Positions 59,375 through 64,000 of a stretch of DNA of 64,000 bases are shown here, one piece after another; position 1 is the stretch's first letter; each line of letters opens with the position of its first letter. Origin of the DNA: Solobacterium sp. (GTDB taxonomy: Bacteria; Bacillota_I; Bacilli_A; Erysipelotrichales; Erysipelotrichaceae); contig JAFWEW010000032.1 of assembly GCA_017512725.1 (NCBI GenBank), positions 62,001 through 126,000 of the forward strand, in the 5' to 3' direction. A model generated the notes under the pieces. That model did not search any database and was not told the origin of the DNA. It saw only the letters and a program-made list of their open reading frames with translations. Made by a program: the position numbers and the translations under genes.

Positions 59375-59958
59375 TGCAGTATCATGACGTAACGCTTCTG
59401 GCCACTGCGGCAGACCGTTCCCAGTGGCCGGAGAGCAGTCTGCCGGAGATCATGTTTGCCGGACGCTCGAATGCGGGCAAAAGCACACTGATCAACACAC
59501 TGGTGAACCGGAAAAAGCTTGCCTATACCGGCAAGACCCCGGGTAAGACAAGACTGCTGAATTTCTTTGAGATCGACGGCAGGTATGTCTTCTGTGATTC
59601 ACCGGGATACGGCTATGCGGTCGGAGGCGATTCTTCCGCCGAGACTTTTCAGAAGCTGATCGATCCATACATGCATGAGCGGGAAACCCTGAAGGGCGTC
59701 GTGCTGGTGCTGGATATCCGCAGGACTCCGAACGAGGATGATCTTCTGATGCGGGACTTTGCACGGGAAAGCGGCCTGAAACTGCTTCCGGTATGCATGA
59801 AGGCAGACAAGCTTTCAAGAGGCGCCGGAATTCAGGCGGCCGCAAAGATCGCAAAGCTGCTGGAAACTTCTTCAGATGAGATCTGTATTGTTTCCGGTAC
59901 GGAAAAGACCGGAATCGAACAGGTATGGAACCAGATTGAAACACTTGCGGCAGAATAA
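59374..59958 (+). CDS. ysxC: Ribosome biogenesis GTPase EngB/YsxC
   Basis: The 194-residue GTPase has G1 FAGRSNAGKSTLINTL (about 27-42), the G2 region GKTPGKTRLLNFF, G3 FCDSPGYGYA and G4 VCMKADK. It is needed for assembly of the 50S subunit. The N-terminal DRSQWPESSLPEIMFAGRSNAGKS matches the family. The ATG overlaps the lon stop by one base (TGATG), a common lon-ysxC linkage in Firmicutes. The next gene follows after 29 bases with its own SD. Confidence 0.95.
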   Translation: MQYHDVTLLATAADRSQWPESSLPEIMFAGRSNAGKSTLINTLVNRKKLAYTGKTPGKTRLLNFFEIDGRYVFCDSPGYGYAVGGDSSAETFQKLIDPYMHERETLKGVVLVLDIRRTPNEDDLLMRDFARESGLKLLPVCMKADKLSRGAGIQAAAKIAKLLETSSDEICIVSGTEKTGIEQVWNQIETLAAE

Positions 59959-59987
59959 ACCCTGCCGCTTTCTTAAGGAGTACACCT

Positions 59988-60563
59988 ATGAAAGACAACA
60001 GCGACAAAGATCTGATCTGGGAAGAGGTCAAAACGGAACATCTGGTTCAGGATGAATGGATCGATTTCCGCCGGCATGCGTACCGGTTCCCGGACGGCAC
60101 GGTATTCGAGCCGTTTTACAGCTATTCCCGCAGAGACTTTGTGGTAATTGCCGCAACCGATACGGAAGGCCGGTATATCTGTGTAAAGCAGTTCCGCCAG
60201 GGGATCCGGGAAGTGACAACGGAGTTCTGTGCCGGAGGCATTGAAACAAAGGACGGATCGGAACAGGACCGGATCGAAACCGCACTGGAAGCTGCCAAGC
60301 GGGAGCTGCTCGAAGAAACCGGATATACCTCGTCGGAATGGCGCTTTCTTCTGATGATCCCATCGCACGCTACGATCACTGACAACTATGCCTATCTCTT
60401 TGAGGCAAAGAACTGTGTCCGCACTTCGGATCAGCATCTGGATGAAACGGAATTTCTGAAAGTTGAAATCCGTTCGGAACCGGAGATCGAAGCCCTGATC
60501 AAAGCAGGAAAATTTCAGCAGGCACTGCATATCCTTGCAATGCTGTGTTCCAAATACCGTTAG
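59988..60563 (+). CDS. Nudix hydrolase, ADP-ribose pyrophosphatase-like
   Basis: The 191-residue protein carries the Nudix box in GGIETKDGSEQDRIETALEAAKRELLEETGYTS (about 87-119), with a longer than usual insertion between the glycine and the REL-EE helix. The N-terminal IWEEVKTEHLVQDEWIDFRRHAYRFPDGTVFEPFYSYSRRDFVVIAA resembles ADP-ribose pyrophosphatases. It probably hydrolyses ADP-ribose or a similar nucleoside diphosphate derivative. AAGGAG lies 9 bases before the ATG. It appears to be the last gene of the lon-ysxC unit, followed by a terminator. Confidence 0.88.
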   Translation: MKDNSDKDLIWEEVKTEHLVQDEWIDFRRHAYRFPDGTVFEPFYSYSRRDFVVIAATDTEGRYICVKQFRQGIREVTTEFCAGGIETKDGSEQDRIETALEAAKRELLEETGYTSSEWRFLLMIPSHATITDNYAYLFEAKNCVRTSDQHLDETEFLKVEIRSEPEIEALIKAGKFQQALHILAMLCSKYR

Positions 60564-60568
60564 GTTCC

Positions 60569-60600
60569 AATGGCGAAGTACGATGTGCATCGCCATTTTT
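60569..60600 (+). terminator. Terminator after the Nudix gene
   Basis: AATGGCGA and TCGCCATT form a stem followed by TTT. Confidence 0.8.
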
Positions 60601-60609
60601 CATAGGGGG

Positions 60610-60618
60610 TGTTATGAT
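60610..60618 (+). promoter_or_regulatory. Extended -10 promoter of the second Crp-like gene
   Basis: TGTTATGAT is an extended -10 element, followed by seven bases and the ATG at 60626, which again predicts a leaderless mRNA. Confidence 0.5.
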
Positions 60619-60625
60619 ATCGGAT

Positions 60626-61336
60626 ATGGAAGAAAAAGATACATTAAGCAGCAGTATTGAACTTCTGAAAGAATATGGCGTAGAGCCGGATAATATCGTG
60701 AATCCCCAGAAAGTAACCTTACAGAAAGGGGATATTCTCTGTGAAGACGGGGAACCGCTGGAATATCTGTACTTTCTGTGGAAAGGAACGGTCAAAACAC
60801 TGATCCCGGCAGGAAACAAGCCCGGTCTGATTCTGGGCCGCTATGTCAACCGGGGCATGTTTGATGAAAGCGCACTGTTCCGAAATGACGGATGTGCAAA
60901 TGCAAGAGCGGTATGCGAAACCGACATTGAAGCGGTTTCCATCCCGTTTGAAGCGAACCGGGAAACACTGCTGGGACAGAACAGTTTTCTGCGGAAGGAA
61001 GCAGAGAATCTTTCGGCGACCCTCGATCAGTCCATGAATTCCTTCTTCTTTCAGAAATATCCGTTTGAATGCCTGCTGTGTTCGTATATCGCGGTAAAGC
61101 GGACGGATGCGGAATGGGTGGCGGATCTGGAAGAGACGGCACAGGATCTCAATGTCAAAAAACAGATCGTCAAGCGCTGCCTGGATCTGCTGGTAAACAA
61201 AGGCATCCTGGCAGTCGGTGAAAAAGGATATCTCGTGGAAGATGTCCTGCGGTTCGAGACTTATAACAAGGGGTTGTATAAACCAAGAAGAAAGCGGATC
61301 AAGGCAAATGCAGGAAAAGGTAAAACAGCTGGTTGA
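60626..61336 (+). CDS. Crp/Fnr-family transcriptional regulator
   Basis: The 236-residue protein has a cyclic-nucleotide-binding-like beta-roll (about 20-125; VTLQKGDILCEDGEPLEYLYFLWKGTVKTLI...RGMFDESALFRNDGCANARAVCETDIEAVSI). A helix-turn-helix region follows (WVADLEETAQDLNVKKQIVKRCLDLLVNKGIL), with a basic C-terminal tail (KPRRKRIKANAGKGKTAG). The ligand is unknown. ATGs at 60614 and 60626 share the frame; a GGGGG stretch lies 3-4 bases before the first, while an extended -10 box overlaps that ATG and supports the second. The MazG-like gene starts inside its 3' end. Confidence 0.82.
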   Translation: MEEKDTLSSSIELLKEYGVEPDNIVNPQKVTLQKGDILCEDGEPLEYLYFLWKGTVKTLIPAGNKPGLILGRYVNRGMFDESALFRNDGCANARAVCETDIEAVSIPFEANRETLLGQNSFLRKEAENLSATLDQSMNSFFFQKYPFECLLCSYIAVKRTDAEWVADLEETAQDLNVKKQIVKRCLDLLVNKGILAVGEKGYLVEDVLRFETYNKGLYKPRRKRIKANAGKGKTAG

Positions 61337-61604
61337 GCGCTACGGGCTAACCGCAGACAAAGAAAGCCGGTATATCGATCTGATCGCACAGGCAGGGGAT
61401 CTTGGAAAAGCACTGCTTGGATCGAGTGATTACGGCTTACGGGAACTGACCGTCAGCGAGGATATTAAGGAGGAGGCAGGGAACCTCCTGTTTTCACTGC
61501 TTGCACTCTTAAATGATTTTGACATTGATGAAAATGAAGTGCTGGATCAGGTGATCGCCCGCTATGAAGAGCGGATGAAGGAAGTACTCGGAGAAGAAGA
61601 CTAA
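61308..61604 (+). CDS. MazG-like nucleotide pyrophosphohydrolase domain protein
   Basis: The 98-residue protein VKQLVERYGLTADKESRYIDLIAQAGDLGKALLGSSDYGLRELTVSEDIKEEAGNLLFSLLALLNDFDIDENEVLDQVIARYEERM has the MazG-like four-helix pattern. Acidic metal-binding positions are visible in EDIKEEAGNLLFSLLALLNDF (EExxD-like, with Asp replaced in part). Relatives hydrolyse non-canonical nucleoside triphosphates. The ATG lies 29 bases inside the Crp-like gene, in another frame, so expression is coupled. Confidence 0.75.
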   Translation: MQEKVKQLVERYGLTADKESRYIDLIAQAGDLGKALLGSSDYGLRELTVSEDIKEEAGNLLFSLLALLNDFDIDENEVLDQVIARYEERMKEVLGEED

Positions 61605-61607
61605 AAA

Positions 61608-61632
61608 AAAGAAGGCTACGCGGCCTTCTCAT
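61608..61632. terminator. Terminator shared by the MazG-like gene and the small convergent gene
   Basis: GAAGGC and GCCTTC form a short stem around TACGCG, preceded by eight A residues that give a strong T run on the minus strand. The minus-strand stop codon (61616-61618) lies inside the hairpin. Confidence 0.7.
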
Positions 61633-61792
61633 TTACGTTTCCAATCTTCATGAGGTTCATGATCTTGATGCTTCCATTGCGTTCGCTTGATAAAAGTTTC
61701 TGGTAATCAATGGTCGTCATATATTCACGGACCACGGAAGAATCGGTCTCGTAGTCGACCATAAAAATGGTCTTACTGTCGATACTTCTCAT
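61616..61792 (-). CDS. 58-residue orphan protein
   Basis: The protein starts MRSIDSKTIFMVDYETDSSV and ends KIMNLMKIGNVNEKAA. It is not hydrophobic, lacks cysteines and matches no family I know. Support for a real gene is good: AAAGGA lies 7 bases before the ATG. A consensus-like promoter (TTGAAA-N17-TAAAAT) lies upstream, and a terminator overlaps the stop. The promoter is covered by a palindrome, suggesting tight repression. A role as a small regulator is possible but unproven. Confidence 0.7.
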   Translation of the reverse strand: MRSIDSKTIFMVDYETDSSVVREYMTTIDYQKLLSSERNGSIKIMNLMKIGNVNEKAA

Positions 61793-61829
61793 ATATTGTC
61801 CTTTCGTTGTTGCTCTATGCGACACTAAT

Positions 61830-61858
61830 ATTTTATGACAGTTTCTCCGTTGTTTCAA
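61830..61858 (-). promoter_or_regulatory. Promoter of the 58-residue gene
   Basis: On the minus strand TTGAAA (61853-61858), a 17-bp spacer and TAAAAT (61830-61835) form a good sigma-A promoter. The -35 box lies within the palindrome at 61847-61861. Confidence 0.7.
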
Positions 61859-61917
61859 CGGAAATTTTTTTTCATTTTCCGCACCCTTTTCCGAAGCTTT
61901 CTTCCGATGAAACAACG
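61847..61917. promoter_or_regulatory. Two related palindromes, candidate operators
   Basis: CCGTTG-TTT-CAACGG at 61847-61861 is a perfect 6-3-6 palindrome. CCGATGAAACAACG at 61904-61917 is nearly the same sequence read on the other strand. The first covers the -35 box of the minus-strand promoter, and the second lies 43 bases away, towards the divergent lipoprotein gene. This 252-base gap (61793-62044) holds no other feature I can name. Confidence 0.5.
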
Positions 61918-62044
61918 AAAAATCATAACGAAAAGAAATGTCGTTGTGTTCAGATGAAATCATCGGAGGGTCGTCGGAGATCTTAGAACTTGTGTGAAAA
62001 AGAAGAGGAATCTTGTTATTATTTTGAATAGAGGGTAGGAAAAA

Positions 62045-62971
62045 ATGAAAACAAAATTGGCATGGAAACTGATATTGGCAGTGATTACTGCAGCAGCCAT
62101 AACCGGATGTGCGGGAAACGGCAATACAACCAGTACGGTTCCAGAAGAGACACCGGAAAGTGAACCTGCAGAAAACGCAGTCAGCTATCCAACAGCTGTG
62201 AATCAGATGCATTTTGAGGCACCGGAGTCTTTTGAGAATATTGTACGTTTCAGCGAGTTTAAGGTTGACGGTACTGTAATTGAAAAGGATGTAATGTTTA
62301 AATCCGACGATAAAGATGTCATCGGCTATTCCTATGGTTCCGATATGGATATCAGCGAAGTATTGGGACTGGATGGAATTGAACAGGAAGAGATTGCAGG
62401 CAAAACCGTTTACTTTTATGAAGCAAGCGGCTACAGCCTCGGCTTTGTGACGGAGGGGAATGAAGTATATTCTGTTGATTCGGAAGTTTCGATGGAAAAC
62501 GTGAAAAAGGCGTTTGAAACAATCCGCTTTACCGATGAGAAGGATACCTGGGAAGACGATACCGATCTGGGCAAGATAAAGTACTCATTCGATGATTCCC
62601 TCAATCTGCTTGATACATCGATCAAAGTGACTGAAGATACGGAGGGAAATCTGATTAAAAAAGCAGTCAATTATACGTTTGGATCCGACAGTGAGAACCT
62701 GACCTGTATTTTTCAGTTTATGAGATTTAAAGATGCAAAAGTCGAAGATGTACTGAATCCGGAAAGGACATATACGGACACAGAGATCAACGGCATCAAA
62801 TATTCTTCCTATGGCAGTGAAGGCAATCCGCCGTTTGTTTACTATACCCAGCAGGGTGATGATGTTTACATGATTCAGAATGTCGGCATCAGCAACGGCT
62901 GGTCTACACGCCGCAGCGATGAGTCTTATCAGCTGCTGGAAACACTTCTGAACTCGGTCGTATTTGAGTAA
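62045..62971 (+). CDS. Lipoprotein with duplicated domain, unknown function
   Basis: The 308-residue lipoprotein has signal MKTKLAWKLILAVITAAAITGC (lipobox ITGC) and a Thr/Glu/Pro linker to about residue 45. Two similar regions of about 115 residues follow (about 55-165 and 180-308). Each begins with a Phe/Tyr-containing strand (MHFEAPESFENI; IKYSFDDSLNLL), has a central KTVYFYEASGY- or NGIKYSSYGSE-type turn, and ends in a helix-strand (VKKAFETIRF; LLETLLNSVVF). It resembles secreted DUF4367-like folds only vaguely, so no function is assigned. AGGGTAGGA precedes the ATG. It is divergent from the 58-residue gene. Confidence 0.72.
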   Translation: MKTKLAWKLILAVITAAAITGCAGNGNTTSTVPEETPESEPAENAVSYPTAVNQMHFEAPESFENIVRFSEFKVDGTVIEKDVMFKSDDKDVIGYSYGSDMDISEVLGLDGIEQEEIAGKTVYFYEASGYSLGFVTEGNEVYSVDSEVSMENVKKAFETIRFTDEKDTWEDDTDLGKIKYSFDDSLNLLDTSIKVTEDTEGNLIKKAVNYTFGSDSENLTCIFQFMRFKDAKVEDVLNPERTYTDTEINGIKYSSYGSEGNPPFVYYTQQGDDVYMIQNVGISNGWSTRRSDESYQLLETLLNSVVFE

Positions 62972-62995
62972 CTGACAGAAAAACGAAGAATATAA

Positions 62996-63056
62996 AAAAC
63001 CGTAATGGCCGAACAATACTCCATCGCAGGATATTCGGATGCACATACGGTTTTTA
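62996..63056. terminator. Long bidirectional terminator
   Basis: AAAAACCGTA at the left pairs with TACGGTTTTT at the right, with an inner CCGAA/TTCGG stem, between the lipoprotein gene and the convergent glycosidase gene. It ends inside the glycosidase stop codon. Confidence 0.75.
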
Positions 63057-64000
63057 ATTTTCATAAGCCTGTGTCAGTCGTTCCAGTTCCTTCCAGGTAA
63101 CCCGGATGGCATGGCCATGGCTTGGCTTTTCCAGCGGGATCATCAGATCCGCATCATTTACTTCCGTAAACGTACCGGATTCAATATCCGTTGTTTTCAG
63201 CACCTTATAGGCGCTTCTGGTATAATCGTCCAGCACAACATACCAGTACTCGTTTTCCAGTGATTTCAGAATCATCGGACCTTCGACCTGATGGCGTTTC
63301 CAGATCGGTTCAGAGAACTGATCGATCGCATACCAGGCAGCACCGGTACCTCTGAGTACCTGCGAATAGTCTTCCATCGGTTCCCGCTCATCTTTCAGTA
63401 TGGCAGTCCATCCGTTTTCGCTGTGAACGACTGTGATATCAATGACCGGATAACCCGGATCCAGCAGTTTGACCGGATAGGATGCCGTCACTAGGTCCCG
63501 GCTGGTGGAACAGAAGATCCCTCCATCGGATGGAGAGGACCAGAGAATCACATAACAGCTTAGATACGGATCAAAGAACGCTTCCGGAGCCCACGCCTGA
63601 CTTCCGCTCATGGATCCGTCTCTCGAAACATTGAGCAGAAGGGCCCGTTCATTTTCAAAGGTGATCAGGTCCCGGGAATCATACACATAGATCGAGTCAT
63701 TGTCGTATCCCTGCGTTGCCAGAAGGGCGAACTCTCCGCCGGGCTTGCGTACCAGAGAAGGATCCCGGAGACGTTTGGTGCCGGTGGAAGGCTTCAGGAT
63801 GCCGCGGTCTTCATTGATCTTGAACCAGTATTCCCCGTTAAACGTATAGGCAAGCTTCAGCTGTTCCTTATTCGTTCCTTCACTTGTAAAGTAGGAGATG
63901 ACATAGGCTACCGCCGGATCGCCCAGCGTCAGGGAATCAAATGTAACCGTATCTTCTCCATAGGATGCAGACAGTCCGATCGGTTCATATTCCAGTGCTC
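63054..64000 (-). CDS. GH43-like glycoside hydrolase (5' end outside the window)
   Basis: About 315 C-terminal residues are present; the frame is open to the right edge. The sequence fits a five-bladed beta-propeller of the GH43/arabinanase type: TKRLRDPSLVRKPGGEFALLATQGYDNDSIYVYDSRDLITFENERALLLNVS, then AWAPEAFFDPYLSCYVILWSSPSDGGIFCSTSRDLVTASYPVKLLDPGYPVIDITVV and GPMILKSLENEYWYVVLDDY. APEAFFD corresponds to the catalytic-base or propeller-blade motif region. About 100 residues before RDPSLV (LSASYGEDTVTFDSLTLGDPAVAYVISY) form a preceding beta-domain. It probably acts on plant or host arabino-/xylo-oligosaccharides. The exact activity and export signal cannot be judged. Confidence 0.75.
   Translation of the reverse strand, partial: ALEYEPIGLSASYGEDTVTFDSLTLGDPAVAYVISYFTSEGTNKEQLKLAYTFNGEYWFKINEDRGILKPSTGTKRLRDPSLVRKPGGEFALLATQGYDNDSIYVYDSRDLITFENERALLLNVSRDGSMSGSQAWAPEAFFDPYLSCYVILWSSPSDGGIFCSTSRDLVTASYPVKLLDPGYPVIDITVVHSENGWTAILKDEREPMEDYSQVLRGTGAAWYAIDQFSEPIWKRHQVEGPMILKSLENEYWYVVLDDYTRSAYKVLKTTDIESGTFTEVNDADLMIPLEKPSHGHAIRVTWKELERLTQAYEN

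Noticed and set aside
1-64000. CRISPR arrays, insertion sequences, attachment sites or prophage
   Set aside because: No array-like spaced repeats, transposase, integrase or phage genes were seen on either strand. The tRNA-Arg has no adjacent integrase or repeated 3' end.

Overview
The window looks like chromosomal DNA from a low-GC-lineage Gram-positive bacterium (Bacillota) with a roughly balanced base composition, most plausibly an Erysipelotrichia-type gut anaerobe. The evidence is AGGAGG-type ribosome binding sites, a leucyl T-box leader, CIRCE elements, RNase HIII, MutS2, ScpA/ScpB, LspA-RluD pairing, rubrerythrin and many short ATGA/TAATG gene overlaps. The assignment is inference from gene content; no ribosomal RNA lies in the window. 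I saw no insertion sequences, prophage genes or CRISPR array. Coding density is very high and no gene-free stretch exceeds 300 bases.

Layout. 1-2656: a YjbR/EVE-like fusion protein and a convergent DUF1846 protein. 2793-6806: a membrane protein with a dead LytS-type kinase domain, then a vitamin-B6-like locus (truncated MocR regulator, divergent ECF S component, PfkB kinase). 6894-10367: a secreted C39-like peptidase and an 878-residue lipase-like/multi-pass membrane fusion. 10405-15986: T-box-controlled leuS, then scpA-scpB followed by an SGNH lipoprotein and a DUF4358 lipoprotein. 15987-24054: a Crp-like regulator, purB, a cytosolic 5'-nucleotidase, an SPL-like radical SAM protein, cutC, a GNAT, a nucleoside phosphorylase and purA. 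24183-30846: Mrp ATPase, a two-component system, rubrerythrin, a TSCPD protein, lspA, rluD, rhomboid and dCMP deaminase.

30936-44155 is a purine nucleoside acquisition and breakdown island: two tandem adenosine deaminases, two divergent tandem nucleoside hydrolases with a MATE exporter, a BMP-family lipoprotein with an ATPase and two permeases, a nucleoside phosphorylase and adenine deaminase. A structured leader with a cre-like site precedes the ATPase gene. Together with purA, purB, the 5'-nucleotidase and the phosphorylase further upstream, the genes would import nucleosides, release the base, deaminate adenine or adenosine and re-enter the AMP/IMP pool.

44149-64000 is mostly housekeeping: rnhC, glgB with a lysine/alanine-rich tail, a CvpA-like protein, mutS2, uvrC, a D,D-carboxypeptidase, a YfcE-like phosphodiesterase, tRNA-Arg(UCU), trigger factor under two CIRCE elements, lon, ysxC, a Nudix hydrolase, a second Crp-like regulator, a MazG-like protein, a 58-residue orphan protein, a lipoprotein and the end of a GH43-like glycosidase.

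The most striking cross-cutting pattern is a set of genes whose only visible promoter -10 box sits 6 or 7 bases before the start codon with no Shine-Dalgarno sequence, which predicts leaderless mRNAs scattered among ordinary SD-led genes.
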